NCBI RefSeq assembly: GCF_019801215.1
Contig: NZ_JAHVJO010000001.1
Coordinates: 1,302,001-1,366,000 of the forward strand
Length of the DNA stretch: 64,000 bases
Origin: Fictibacillus nanhaiensis
Lineage (GTDB): Bacteria > Bacillota > Bacilli > Bacillales > Fictibacillaceae
Reading direction: 5' to 3'
Shown: positions 51,082-62,400 of the stretch, piece after piece
Numbering within the stretch: position 1 is the stretch's first letter
Layout of the letters: each line of letters starts with the position of its first letter
Made by a program: the position numbers and the translations under genes
Notes under the pieces: model-generated
The model's input: only the letters and a program-made list of their open reading frames with translations
Database searches by the model: none
What the model was told of the DNA's origin: nothing

Positions 51082-54000
51082 CTATCCCTGATCTAGTCTT
51101 ACTCGTGTTCCGTTACCAGAATGTTCAGCAGGCTCTACTATTAATCGCTTCGTTAATCTTGCTTTCAGTTCAGGTACGTGTGAAATTACACCGATCGCAA
51201 AGTTTTGCACACGTACTTTTTCCAGGGCGGTAACTACCGTATCTAACAGTTCCTGATCAAGAGTTCCAAACCCTTCGTCTAAAAAGAAGAACTGAAGTGG
51301 AAATTTGCCACGCAGCTGAATTTGAGCTGAAAGTGCTAGTGCTAATGCTAAAGAGGTTAAGAACGTTTCACCCCCAGATAGAGAAGTAACAGGCCGTTTG
51401 ATTCCTCCATTGGCATCATCACGAATCACAAAACCACTGTTAGAATCCACTTCAATGGCATAACGCCCTCTCGTCAATTTTGAGAGACGGCTTGAAGCAT
51501 CACGTGTTACATGCATAAGCTGTTCCTCTGCCATAAATTCAACAAAAGCGTTTCCTCTGAACACACTTTGAAGTTTCCCTATCTGCTCGAGCAAGGTTGA
51601 CACCTTTTTCTTCTCTTCCTCAAGCTCTTGGAATCGAGAATGGTTTCTTTCAATCGTCAGCCAGTTTTGTCTTGCCTGTCCGACCGCTTCTCTCGCGCTA
51701 TTCGTTTCATCCTTCAGCTTTTGAAGCTGAACCTCTCTGAAATCCATTTGGTCTTTTGTTATTTTTTCTCTAGGCAGCTTATCTTTCAGTGCAAAGAGCG
51801 CGGCTTCATTTGCTTTCAATTGATCCGTATATCGTGTCAGTTCCAGCTCCCAGCTTTGCTGATTCTGTTCGTCAGTCATACTGCTGGCGTATTCATCGTA
51901 AGAAGTGAAATCTGAATTATCTAGCTGCTTATTCCATTCTTCTTCTGCCTTTGTTCTTCTTTCTTGTATATCCTCTAAGCGCTGAATAATGGAGTGATAA
52001 GCTTTGTCACACTCTAAAAACAATGATTTCGCTTTTTCTTGATCTTCTTCAGCACGTTTATATTTTGTTTGCAGACCTCTCAATTGCATTTCTACAGTCT
52101 CATATTCTTCAGAAGCCGCTTTATTTCCAATCCGCTTTTGAATCTTTTCCTGAAGCGCATCAATTTCTTTTTGGATCATCATTTGTTGATTTAAGCTAGT
52201 GTTTATTGCAAGTTCCAGTTTTGTCTTTTCTTTTTGTGCTGATTCCAGTTGGTCACTTTGCTTTTCCAAAAACTCAACAGCCACATCCAGGCTTTTTTGA
52301 ATAGCTGTTTGCCGCGCATCTCGTGTTTGAAATTGTTGATGCTTTAGAGTAAGATCCTCTTTAGAAAAAGGAATAGCTGCACTCTCCCATTCAAGATTTA
52401 AATTGGATTTCTTTTTTTGTATCGCCGAAAGCTCTAGCTTTAATCGCTCTGTTTGTCTTTCACCATTTCTATAGTCAAATTCCAAACGTTCAAATTGTTT
52501 TTGCTCTTCATCTAAGCGGCTCAGTAAAGCATCATATCTTTGCTCCATAGCTATTCGGTCTTGCTGAATTCCTTTTACTCTTGTGGCATGCTTATCTATT
52601 TGATCCTTCTCAAATCCATGAATGACTCCTGCCGATTCTATCGTAATACTATCTCTTGCAGCAGCTGTCTCTATCACGGATTCACCCTGAAATTTATTCC
52701 ACATGTTAGCTGAGAGCTTTTCAAGAGAATCTTTCATGTGGTGCAGATCATGATAAAGACGGTTCAGTATTTCTTTTGCAGCCTCAAGATCATCAATGGT
52801 GCTTTGTTCATCATCATAACGACTCCACTCTTGTATAGGAGAGGGGTGCACCGTTGAACCACATACTGCACATGGTTCATTCTCTTTTAGCTGTGAAGAG
52901 AGCTGTGCCGCAAGATGCTTTATCCTGTTCTGCTCATGGTTTTTTTTTGTTATCGCTAATTCGTTTTGCAGCGACTGGGTCATCTGTTCGTTTTCTCTGA
53001 CCGCCGAACACACTTCCTCGTATAAGCACTGAACATCAAGTGATAAAGTCTTACCTTGTTTATACTCTTCAGCTAGAACATTCTCTAACTGCTTTTTGTT
53101 TTGCTCTACTTCTATCAATTCTTTATTTGCTGATTTTAATTCATTCTGCAGTTTTTTTTCTTCAGCATCTACATCTTGAAATCGTTGAAATATTAATAAT
53201 GCCTGTTGAAACATCGCTCTTTCTTTTGATGTAATTTCAATCGTTGATAATTCCGTCTTTAAAAGGGCTTGCTTGTCTTTCCCTTTTTTCAACACTTGAG
53301 CCGCATCTGTCTCACTCTTTTGAAGTTCTTCATACCCTTTAAGTAATTCTTCGTGTTTTTCTTTTTCTTTCTTTAAGGTATGCTTCTTTTCTTTTCCTTC
53401 ATTCTCCCAGTCAAATGCTTCTTTTAAGCCGCTTTTCTTCTCGATTAAACGAGGTTCTTCTTCGTCTTTCTCTTTTTTAACAAACTCATATTGTTGTTCA
53501 AAATCTGTCATCGCTGATTTTAATTTTTGTGTGCGCTTGTGGAGCTCTTCTTTTTCGGCACTGATTTTACTTTCTGTCTTTACTGATTCCTGCCATTCTT
53601 TTGCATAAGGTTGTAATTTGTCTGCGCTTCTAGCAAATTGCAGTTGTTGCTTTAAACGTTCCATCTCAGGCTTTAGTTTTAATAAATCTTCCTGGTCGTT
53701 TAAAAGCTTTTCATTTTCAGTCTGAGTTTCCCATAAAATTTGAAGCGTTTTTACGTGATCTTCTTCTTTTTTCAAGCGATCTGAAACGGTTTGCAGCATG
53801 GCTTCATTATCTTTAAGAAGCTTTTCTGCCTCGTTTAACGAACTCTTCGAAGCGTCACCTAATCCAGCTTGTTCTGCAGTAATTTCATTCAATCGATTTC
53901 TTTGATTGTCCGATCTTTTCTTTAACTTTTGATTTAATACATCCCCATACTTCTCCAGCTGGAATAAGCGCTGGAGCATCTGTCTTCTGTCTGCTCCTTT

Positions 54001-54486
54001 TAACGATAAAAATTCCGCAAACTTTCCTTGCGGAAGAACAACAGCGCGGGTAAAATCTTCAATAGTCAGTCCAATCAGTTCCTGAACAAGACGTGTAACA
54101 TCTCGTTCTTTATCTGCATGCACTACAGACTCACCATTAACAGTCTCAATCAGCCTTGAAGTGCTTGTCCGAATAGTATACTCGCCGCTTCTTTTATAAG
54201 AGCGCTCAACGGTAAAATACTTTTCTTGATCGTTCTGCCCTAGTTGGAATGAAAACGAAACGGAGAGTTTATCTTCAGCCTGATTCATAATGCCATGTGT
54301 TCCGCCTGCTGCTCGCTCTACTTTTCCATACAGCGCAAGTGTTACTGCATCAAGGATCGTAGATTTACCACTTCCTGTCGGCCCAAAAATACCGAACACA
54401 CCGCCTGAACAAAGCTCATCAAAAGGTATGGTTTGATTTTCACGAAAGCTCTGCAGCCCTGAAACACTTAATGCTATTGGCCTCAT
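51082..54486 (-). CDS. sbcC: Exonuclease subunit SbcC (Rad50-like)
   Basis: A 1134-residue SMC-like ATPase. Walker A is FGPTGSGKSTILDAV (35-43); two long coiled-coil arms rich in Gln, Glu and Lys surround a zinc hook CAVCGSTVHP near the middle; the C-terminal part carries the signature TSLSGGETFLTSLALALAL and Walker B FFLDEGFGTLD. With SbcD it cuts hairpins and protein-blocked DNA ends. It overlaps sbcD by four bases. Confidence 0.95.
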   Translation of the reverse strand: MRPIALSVSGLQSFRENQTIPFDELCSGGVFGIFGPTGSGKSTILDAVTLALYGKVERAAGGTHGIMNQAEDKLSVSFSFQLGQNDQEKYFTVERSYKRSGEYTIRTSTSRLIETVNGESVVHADKERDVTRLVQELIGLTIEDFTRAVVLPQGKFAEFLSLKGADRRQMLQRLFQLEKYGDVLNQKLKKRSDNQRNRLNEITAEQAGLGDASKSSLNEAEKLLKDNEAMLQTVSDRLKKEEDHVKTLQILWETQTENEKLLNDQEDLLKLKPEMERLKQQLQFARSADKLQPYAKEWQESVKTESKISAEKEELHKRTQKLKSAMTDFEQQYEFVKKEKDEEEPRLIEKKSGLKEAFDWENEGKEKKHTLKKEKEKHEELLKGYEELQKSETDAAQVLKKGKDKQALLKTELSTIEITSKERAMFQQALLIFQRFQDVDAEEKKLQNELKSANKELIEVEQNKKQLENVLAEEYKQGKTLSLDVQCLYEEVCSAVRENEQMTQSLQNELAITKKNHEQNRIKHLAAQLSSQLKENEPCAVCGSTVHPSPIQEWSRYDDEQSTIDDLEAAKEILNRLYHDLHHMKDSLEKLSANMWNKFQGESVIETAAARDSITIESAGVIHGFEKDQIDKHATRVKGIQQDRIAMEQRYDALLSRLDEEQKQFERLEFDYRNGERQTERLKLELSAIQKKKSNLNLEWESAAIPFSKEDLTLKHQQFQTRDARQTAIQKSLDVAVEFLEKQSDQLESAQKEKTKLELAINTSLNQQMMIQKEIDALQEKIQKRIGNKAASEEYETVEMQLRGLQTKYKRAEEDQEKAKSLFLECDKAYHSIIQRLEDIQERRTKAEEEWNKQLDNSDFTSYDEYASSMTDEQNQQSWELELTRYTDQLKANEAALFALKDKLPREKITKDQMDFREVQLQKLKDETNSAREAVGQARQNWLTIERNHSRFQELEEEKKKVSTLLEQIGKLQSVFRGNAFVEFMAEEQLMHVTRDASSRLSKLTRGRYAIEVDSNSGFVIRDDANGGIKRPVTSLSGGETFLTSLALALALSAQIQLRGKFPLQFFFLDEGFGTLDQELLDTVVTALEKVRVQNFAIGVISHVPELKARLTKRLIVEPAEHSGNGTRVRLDQG

Positions 54487-55664
54487 TCTTCCCTCTCTCC
54501 TTCCATACCTTCTTCTCCTATTAAGTCTAAGAAAAGGGATACAAGTGCATCTTCTGGAACTGCACCGCCTGTTTGGCGCTTATAGAATGTTGTGAACAAC
54601 TCATCAACTGGCAGTTTTTGTGCAGAAACATTGATTTGTTCTTCTGCATTTTGTGTGTAAACAGGTTTTATATGCACGATTCCTTCATGTGCTCTTCGAA
54701 TTCTTTGGATCTCTTCCATAGAAAGAGCATCTTGTACATGAACAGACAAATCAATCCAGCTGTTATGATGCAAGCCTTGCTCGATTCCTTTAAAAACCTC
54801 TGAGACACCATTCTTTGCTTCCCAAATCACGAGTGGTTTCCCGCTTTGCAACAAGATTTCTTCAACTTTTGCTTTCTGATTCGGTTCAACATCAATAATG
54901 GTAACAGATTTGGATTGGCCGCTTTCAGAAAAACTATAAGAAAGCGGAGAACCAGAATAACGAGCTTCTGTTTTTGCGCGTTTAATGATCTGCGGTCTAT
55001 GGAGATGACCTAGCGCAACATATTGAGCTTGAGAAGGAAGACTTTCTGCAGCGACTGTGTATGCACCGCCAATATGAACAGGACGCTCCGAATCACTTTC
55101 TTTGCTCCCTGCCACATACAAATGACTCATCGCAACATGAACATTTCCTGGATTAAAATGATGAGATATCTCTTTAAAATAAGAGTCTACCCAATCATCA
55201 TATTGTTTTCGAACATCAAGCTCTTCAGCTGATTCACTCAGCAGCATTTTTAGCCGCGATTCAGACGGATAAGGAAGGGCAGCTATCTCAAGCATCTCAT
55301 CTGTTCTTTTAATGGGGATTCGCTGAAGTTCTAAAGTGGGAAGTCCCACTAATGTAATTCCTAATTCTTTAGAAAGAGGAAAAGAGGCTGCGAGCCTGTC
55401 TGGATGATCATGGTTTCCTGCTATCGCAATAAATGGACATCTTCCCATTTGGCTGATTCGAGCAAGCGTATCATAAAACATCTGCTCAGCGGCAGCAGGC
55501 GGATTCACTGTATCAAATACATCACCAGCCATCAATACAGCATCAATTTTTTCTTGTTTAACGATCTCGACCAATTCGTCCAAGAACGCTTGCTGTTCAT
55601 TCATTCGGTTTCGCCCTTCTAACGAACGTCCTAAATGCCAGTCTGCTGTGTGAAGCAATCGCAT
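54483..55664 (-). CDS. sbcD: Exonuclease subunit SbcD (Mre11-like)
   Basis: A 393-residue metallophosphoesterase. Motifs are TADWHLGR, LMAGDVFDTVNPP, AIAGNHDHPDR, and GHLHRPQ, all two-metal-site signatures of Mre11/SbcD nucleases. It is the catalytic partner of SbcC. GGAGG lies seven bases before ATG 55664. The gene follows addA by ten bases in a continuous addB-addA-sbcD-sbcC unit, the same order as in B. subtilis. Confidence 0.95.
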   Translation of the reverse strand: MRLLHTADWHLGRSLEGRNRMNEQQAFLDELVEIVKQEKIDAVLMAGDVFDTVNPPAAAEQMFYDTLARISQMGRCPFIAIAGNHDHPDRLAASFPLSKELGITLVGLPTLELQRIPIKRTDEMLEIAALPYPSESRLKMLLSESAEELDVRKQYDDWVDSYFKEISHHFNPGNVHVAMSHLYVAGSKESDSERPVHIGGAYTVAAESLPSQAQYVALGHLHRPQIIKRAKTEARYSGSPLSYSFSESGQSKSVTIIDVEPNQKAKVEEILLQSGKPLVIWEAKNGVSEVFKGIEQGLHHNSWIDLSVHVQDALSMEEIQRIRRAHEGIVHIKPVYTQNAEEQINVSAQKLPVDELFTTFYKRQTGGAVPEDALVSLFLDLIGEEGMEGEREE

Positions 55665-55674
55665 TATAAGCCTC

Positions 55675-58600
55675 CTATTTCACTTGTAAAATATGTCCTC
55701 CGTCAAAAAAGTAAAGATAGCTTTCTTTAACCGGTTTTCTTAGTATTCGTTCGATTGCCTTTGCATAGAGAGTGAGCTGCATTTCGTATCGATTGAACAA
55801 TGTCTGCTTTGCTCCATTAAATCCATCTGCAAAGCGATTTGTAATCTTATCTGTTTTATAATCTATCAGGATGAACCCGTCGTCTTCTTCAACTAAGCAG
55901 TCAATAACACCTTGAACAAGAACATGCTCCTCTTCTCCGTTCCACGCTGCCCTTGTTTCAGATAAGGGAAGGGCCATGCTGAACGGAATTTCTCTTTGAA
56001 TGTTCGGAGCCTCTATCACTCTCTGTCCGAGTGGTCCATGAATAAAATCGTGTATTTGAGATAGTTGTATATAACGAGATTGTTCAGAAGTCAGCAGCTC
56101 TTTGGCTTCCATAGCAGCAAGTTGCATCTGCAATTCCTCTAGAGTGGCTTCGCGTGATAAATCAATATGCTGCATCACCATATGCATAGCCGTGCCTGCT
56201 TCAGCCGCGTTCAACTGTGACTCTTGCATAAATCGGGGTCGATCATGTATAACAGGCTGAGCCGCTTTTACAAAATCCGTGCTGCTGTATTCATCGTTAA
56301 ATTGATACTGTCTTTTAATCTCTGTTACTGATTGTTTAGATCGTGTAACAGAGGAATGAGTAAAAGGATATTTCCATTGTAAACGCTGCTCAATTTCATC
56401 CTTTGCCCCACTAGTTATCTCTATGGGTTCGTTTCTTTTCAATTTAGACAATAGTTCTTCTTGCTTTTCTTCTTCTAATTGTTGTAATTCTCCATAATCA
56501 CTCGCTTGTAAAATTGTAATCTTCCAATCTGTTTCATCAATATAGACTTCTCCTCTGCCTCTTTCTGCAGATGATAACAGTGATAAAAGCGGATCAGCAT
56601 TTTTATGCCTGATAATTGCTCTTCCGATCCAGTCAAGATAACTTTTCGCTTGTGCACGTTCAGCGTCAGGAAGGAGCCAGTTTTCTTCAAATAGTGAATC
56701 ACTCCATATGTCTGCCGCTTTTTCTATGTCGTTTACTGTTCCTACCAGGTACAGTTTTTCTTTTGCACGAGTAAGTGCCACGTAAAGAACGCGCATCTCT
56801 TCTGCGATAAGTTCCCTCTTTTTTCTGCCGGTGATCGCAAGCTTCGGAAGCGTTGGATACGTTACCCGGTAGGTAGGATTAATGTATTGAGTGCCTAACC
56901 CAAGCTCTTTGTGAAGAAGTACTTTTTCTTTTAAATCTCTTGTGTTGAACTGTTTATTTAGTCCTCCTACAAATACGATCGGAAACTCTAAACCTTTACT
57001 CTTATGGATCGTCATAATACGAACAACATCTTCCTGCTCTCCTAGCGCCCTTGCTGCACCAAGATCCTTGCCCCGCTCTTGCATCCTCTCAATAAATCGG
57101 AGAAAACGGAAAAGCCCTCGGAACGATGTGCTTTCATACATTTTAGCCCGGTCATACAACGCTCTTAAGTTAGCTTGTCTCTGCTTCCCGCCTGCCAAGC
57201 CACCCACATAATCAAAGTAACCAGTATCTCTGTAAATATCCCAGATGAGGTCTCTAAGAGAGCCTTGGCGAGCTTGATATCGCCATGATTCCAGCTGCTT
57301 CAAAAAAAGTGACACTTTAGTCTTGATCTCAGGATTGTCTCCCTCAGAACTGTATAGCTCAACAGCTCCAAGATAATTGTCCTTTTTTTGAATAAGCCTT
57401 ACAATTGCGAGTTCTTCCCCTGACATGCCTACAATGGGGGAGCGAAGTACGGCTGCAAGCGGAATATCCTGAAGTGGGTTATCAATCACTTTCAGCAGCG
57501 ACATCATGACATGTATTTCTGTTGCATCAAAATATCCTGTTGAAAGTTCTGCATGCGCAGGGATTCCCTGCTGTTTAAATTCCTCTAAGATGACAGGTGC
57601 CCATTGAGACGTAGCTCTAAAGAGCATAACAATGTCCTTGTATTTAGCAGGTCGCATCGTTTTTGTATGTTTATCAAACACAAGATGAGGAGAATCGTTT
57701 GACGCTCCGACAATCTTTTTTATTTTTTCAGCAATGACACGGGCTTCAAGCTGAACCGTCTCCAAGTCTGACTTTTCCATCTCACCTGTATCCAAACCTT
57801 CTTCATCCACGACAGACTCGCTTTTATTAATTAAGATCAGTTCTGGTTCATTACCAGGCTGATCAGGATAGTATGTCGCACCTTGCTTCAGTTCAGCATC
57901 CTCACTGTACTCGATCTCTCCGACTGTTTCGTTCATGATCTGTTTAAACAGAAAGTTAGTAGCTTGAAGGACACTGTTACGGCTTCTGAAGTTTTTCGCT
58001 AAGTCAATTCTCAGTCCTTGTCCGCCTTCTTTTGTAAACTGCTTATATTTGGACAAAAAGAGAAAGGGTTCTGCCAAACGAAAACGGTAGATGGACTGTT
58101 TAACATCGCCAACCATGAATAGATTCCCACCATCAGAATCCTTTGAAACAAGCCTTACGATTGATTCTTGTACAAAGTTTGTATCTTGGTATTCGTCAAC
58201 TAAAACCTCTACAAAACGCTCTCTATATTCATGCGCAGCATCAGATGGAACGGGGTTTTCCATCGTTGAACCTTCCCCTTTTAACACTTGAAGGCAATAA
58301 TGCTCAAGATCACCAAAATCCACAAGTGATTTTTCGCGCTTCGCTTGTGAATAACGTCTGCCAAATTTCTTTACTATGGAAGAAAGTTCATTTACAATGG
58401 GTGCCATTTCTTCAATATGTGTAACATAAGAATCAGGATGGCGCTCAAAGTAGTCTTCTTTCAGGCCGCTCATTTTTTTCTTCACGCTATCTCTAATCGC
58501 TTTTACTTTATTCTTCAAGGTTTCGTCTACATCTTTCCCACGAACCGCTTTTAATTTTGGAGGCTCATAGGATTGGAACACTTCATACAATGCTTGCCAG

Positions 58601-59418
58601 CTATGTCTCTTGTTATTTAGTGCATATAAAAACTCTAAATCTTCCTCTAATGTCGCTGCATACGGAAGAGGCCCTCCAGGCATATGTGCAAGCGCAATTG
58701 CACGTTTGGCCATCGTTTGAAGTCCTTCTAGTTGAAGGGAAATATCTGAGATCAGTTCTTTTGTCCATGGAAGGTCATCGATTGATGATGCACCTAACTG
58801 ATAAATTTGAGCCATCTGTTCCAACCAGTTTTCAGGGTCTGGATGACTTCGTGCAAAATCATAGAGTGAGAGAACAAGCTTTTGAAGATCCATATCATTT
58901 CTGTCTGAGCTATAGGCATCTACTACTTGATAAAAAATGTTGTCTTCACCCTTGCTGTACTCTTCTTCAAAAAGCTCCTCTATCACTTCCTGCCGTATCA
59001 GTTCAGCTTCTGTTTCTTCCGCAACTCTAAATCCTGGATCAAGATCTGTTTCATAATAATATTTCCTGAGAACTTCTATACAAAAAGAGTGAAGAGTAGA
59101 AATCGACGCTTTATTTAATAAATTTAATTGTCTTCGCAAATGGAGAGAAGAAGGATGCTGAGTAAGTTCTTTATCAATTGCTTCACCTATACGCTTTCGC
59201 ATTTCAGCTGCTGCTGCATTCGTAAAGGTAACGATAAGCAGTCTGTCCACATCTGTAGATTGTTCACGAATCATCGTAATGATTCTTTCTACGAGAACAG
59301 CGGTTTTACCTGAACCTGCCGCTGCAGCGACGAGTATATTCTCTCCTCTTGCTCCAATCGCCTGCCATTGTTCATCCGTCCATGTTGAGCCTTCTGGTTT
59401 CGGGATTAACGTTTTCAA
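55675..59418 (-). CDS. addA: ATP-dependent helicase/nuclease subunit A
   Basis: A 1247-residue UvrD-type helicase with C-terminal RecB nuclease. Walker A is AAAGSGKTA (32-40), motif II VDEYQDTN, motif III VGDVKQSIYRFR, and motif VI VALTRAKEKLYL. The nuclease motif is LIDYKTDK near residue 1186. AddAB processes double-strand ends for RecA loading and recognises Chi. The start is TTG 59418, following GGGGGAGAA and overlapping the addB stop as TTGA. Confidence 0.95.
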   Translation of the reverse strand: MKTLIPKPEGSTWTDEQWQAIGARGENILVAAAAGSGKTAVLVERIITMIREQSTDVDRLLIVTFTNAAAAEMRKRIGEAIDKELTQHPSSLHLRRQLNLLNKASISTLHSFCIEVLRKYYYETDLDPGFRVAEETEAELIRQEVIEELFEEEYSKGEDNIFYQVVDAYSSDRNDMDLQKLVLSLYDFARSHPDPENWLEQMAQIYQLGASSIDDLPWTKELISDISLQLEGLQTMAKRAIALAHMPGGPLPYAATLEEDLEFLYALNNKRHSWQALYEVFQSYEPPKLKAVRGKDVDETLKNKVKAIRDSVKKKMSGLKEDYFERHPDSYVTHIEEMAPIVNELSSIVKKFGRRYSQAKREKSLVDFGDLEHYCLQVLKGEGSTMENPVPSDAAHEYRERFVEVLVDEYQDTNFVQESIVRLVSKDSDGGNLFMVGDVKQSIYRFRLAEPFLFLSKYKQFTKEGGQGLRIDLAKNFRSRNSVLQATNFLFKQIMNETVGEIEYSEDAELKQGATYYPDQPGNEPELILINKSESVVDEEGLDTGEMEKSDLETVQLEARVIAEKIKKIVGASNDSPHLVFDKHTKTMRPAKYKDIVMLFRATSQWAPVILEEFKQQGIPAHAELSTGYFDATEIHVMMSLLKVIDNPLQDIPLAAVLRSPIVGMSGEELAIVRLIQKKDNYLGAVELYSSEGDNPEIKTKVSLFLKQLESWRYQARQGSLRDLIWDIYRDTGYFDYVGGLAGGKQRQANLRALYDRAKMYESTSFRGLFRFLRFIERMQERGKDLGAARALGEQEDVVRIMTIHKSKGLEFPIVFVGGLNKQFNTRDLKEKVLLHKELGLGTQYINPTYRVTYPTLPKLAITGRKKRELIAEEMRVLYVALTRAKEKLYLVGTVNDIEKAADIWSDSLFEENWLLPDAERAQAKSYLDWIGRAIIRHKNADPLLSLLSSAERGRGEVYIDETDWKITILQASDYGELQQLEEEKQEELLSKLKRNEPIEITSGAKDEIEQRLQWKYPFTHSSVTRSKQSVTEIKRQYQFNDEYSSTDFVKAAQPVIHDRPRFMQESQLNAAEAGTAMHMVMQHIDLSREATLEELQMQLAAMEAKELLTSEQSRYIQLSQIHDFIHGPLGQRVIEAPNIQREIPFSMALPLSETRAAWNGEEEHVLVQGVIDCLVEEDDGFILIDYKTDKITNRFADGFNGAKQTLFNRYEMQLTLYAKAIERILRKPVKESYLYFFDGGHILQVK

Positions 59419-62400
59419 ACGAGTTCTCCCCCTTCCTCCTGCATTTTTTCTAAGATGATATCGTCCTTTTCGAGTTTAAGCTCTCTGTACTGATTCTCTT
59501 CAAGAGTTTGATCAAATTGACACACTGGTTTATAAGAACAATACGTACAAGGCACTTTCTTCTTCATTTCATAAGGAGATATATCAATCACACCATCAGA
59601 TATACCTGTGCCGCTCTTTACGGCCATCTTTCTCGCATGGTGTCTCATCGTCTGAAAATGAGACCTTGTTGCAACGGAAGAATGTGATTTATGAAAACCA
59701 CTTGCTGTGAGGGCAACCGGAATAATATCGGACCGTTTTTCCATGGTGTGATCCATAAGCTGAACCGCTTCTTCTTCTGCTAATACAAGGCCTTTCATCT
59801 TAAATTTTTTCATCACTTCTTTTTCAATTTCCTCTGCCGTTAAAAGTTTCTTTTGGTTTAAGAGAGGATTATGAACATGAAAATATAAAACTCCTGCAGG
59901 AATTGACTCTTGACCTAACCATTTTTGTGAGTGTGTTACCGCTACATCAAGATACGTAAGCATTTGGAGTGCTATACCGTGATAAAGTTCTGACAAATTC
60001 AATCCTGTTGAACTCGATTTGTAATCGATCACCCGCATTAAAAGTCCGTTTGAACTACTCGCTGTATCCACACGGTCAATACGTCCTACAACTTCCATCG
60101 TTGTTCCGTTTGGAAGCTTGTAATGAAGAGGTGGAAGCGGTCCCCCTGATCCGAATGCAAGTTCAAGACCAGCTGGAGTGAACCCGCTCGCCTTAGCATG
60201 TTCACTTAATATATGCGATGCTTTTCCGACTACTTCTTTCAGCTTCTTTTTTATATAAAGATGACGATTTGAACTTAGCAGGATTTCGTGCTGCAGCTGT
60301 GGCGCTAAAAGGTCCACAATATCTCCAGCCATCCGGTAACAGTCCCCTTTTGACAGATCTCTCCAAGACACTCTTCTCTGCTGTAGTGCATCGTTCATCT
60401 GTTTTAATGCAGCATGAAATAACTGTCCGATATCTGGAGCTTCCAGCTTATACATCTGCCGTTCTCTTAATTTCAAACCATAAGACACAAACTGAGAAAA
60501 CGGGCACGATTGAAACAGTTCCATGCGTGATATGCTCGTTAAAATACTTTCACCATACAGCTCTTTTGAGACTTCTTTTCCTAACGGTACTTCACGATTA
60601 AAGTAAAACAAACTTGATAAAGCCTTTTGGGCATGACGATGATATTGTTCATCCTTGATTATCCAATTATAAACATCCCACCAAACAGAAGAGATGGGAT
60701 AACCTTTTTTCCATTCACGAAGCTGTGCACTTAAATAAGAAACACTTTTTACGGGGTGCTGAACAAATGCAAGATCTTCGTCTAATCCAGGCTCATTTTG
60801 ATAAAGATGTTCTTTTACAGAAGGAAATAAATCTCTTAGCCTTTGGATGACCATGGAGGGCTGCATGGTTTTCCCTTCTTCATCTGCAAGTGCATAAGAA
60901 ACAAACAAACGGTCACTAGCGTTTGTTAATGCTAAATAGATCATCAATTGTTCATCCAGCAATTTTCTGCGTGCTGACGGTGCCAGAACAACACCATTTC
61001 GTTCAAGGGCTTCACGTTCATCTTCAGATAAAAGGCCATCATCCTTTGGTTTTGCAGGGATAACGCCGTCGTTCACACCTAATAAAAAATTTACCCTTAC
61101 ATCTGTAAAACGAGATCTTTCAAGAGTTCCGGCCAGGACTTGATCGAGTGACGGTGGAACAAGAGCAAACTTCATGCTCTCCAACCCTGTTTCAAGCATC
61201 TGCAGCCATGTGTCTTTTGAAAGGCGTTCTGTTCCTGTTAATTCAACCATCTCATCTAATAGATTGAGAACAGCATTCCAAACCTGATCGTGCTCCCTTG
61301 CCGCTCTTAGCTTTCCAGAAGCTTCTGCTTGCAGCTTCAACCGTTCGAGTTTCATTGGAACATGAAGATCTTCTAGAAACTTATAAAGAACCGTGCAATA
61401 ATCCACCACCGTTACACTATTTGATAAGCCTCTTGATAGTCTATCTAAAGGTGAAACAATCATATCTCTTAGATCATTGATCAATTGCTCTTTTTCGTCA
61501 TCGCTGGTCGTTTTTCCAAAGTCATCCGCTTCATATCCTCTAAATCTCTTATACTTCCACGGCTTGGAATCCGTCCATCTTTTTCCTTGAATACCAAGAG
61601 CTAATACATAATTTTCGAGTTCATCCATGCCTCTTCTTATTTCAGAGGTTGTTTTTCTCATCTCATCGAGGGGATAGAGCATATCTGTCTTCACAGCACG
61701 AAAAACGGCTTCATAGCGCCAGTTCTTTAAAACAATATCTAAAGAAGATCGAATCAGTTCAACTAACGGATGGTGAAGCATCGATTTTTTTTGATCCAAA
61801 AAGACAGGAATGCCATAATCAGCAAAAATCGTTTCAATAAGCGGCTGATAGGAGCCTGCATTTCGAACTGTAACAGCAATATCACGGTATCGGTAACCGC
61901 CATCACGAACAAGTTCAATAATGTTTCGGGCAGCACCTTCAACTTCTGCTCTCAAGTTAACTGCAGCTGCAAGATGGACACCGTCATGATGAGATGAACC
62001 TACCGCAGGTCTTCTGTCAAAGTTTCGTTCAATATGCGCAATGGATGAAGATCGGAACTTAGGAGTTTCATGCAGAACAATTGGATCAATGATTTCCACT
62101 CCACGTTCACGTGCTTTTTGGGTAAGAACTTGTAAGGTTTTCTTTGTCATATAAAACAAATCTAATTCATGCGGAGTTGATTGGGTATCATCCGTGTGCT
62201 CTGCGGTAAGAGCAATCGTCACTTTTTTCGCATTGGCCATCAATTCAGCCGTAACCTCAAGTTCTTGTGGAGTGAAAGAATGAAAGCCATCTATGTATAT
62301 CTCACAATTCTTGATTGTTTCAGAAAAAGGAGTTTTTTCCTGCATCAATTTCAAGTAATCTTCTGAATCCAAATATTTTTCAGCAAGAGACTTCTCAAGA

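Noticed and set aside
58091-62366. Several plus-strand open frames of 60-160 codons across addA and addB
   Set aside because: They are antisense shadows of large genes with complete helicase and nuclease motifs, and lack ribosome sites.
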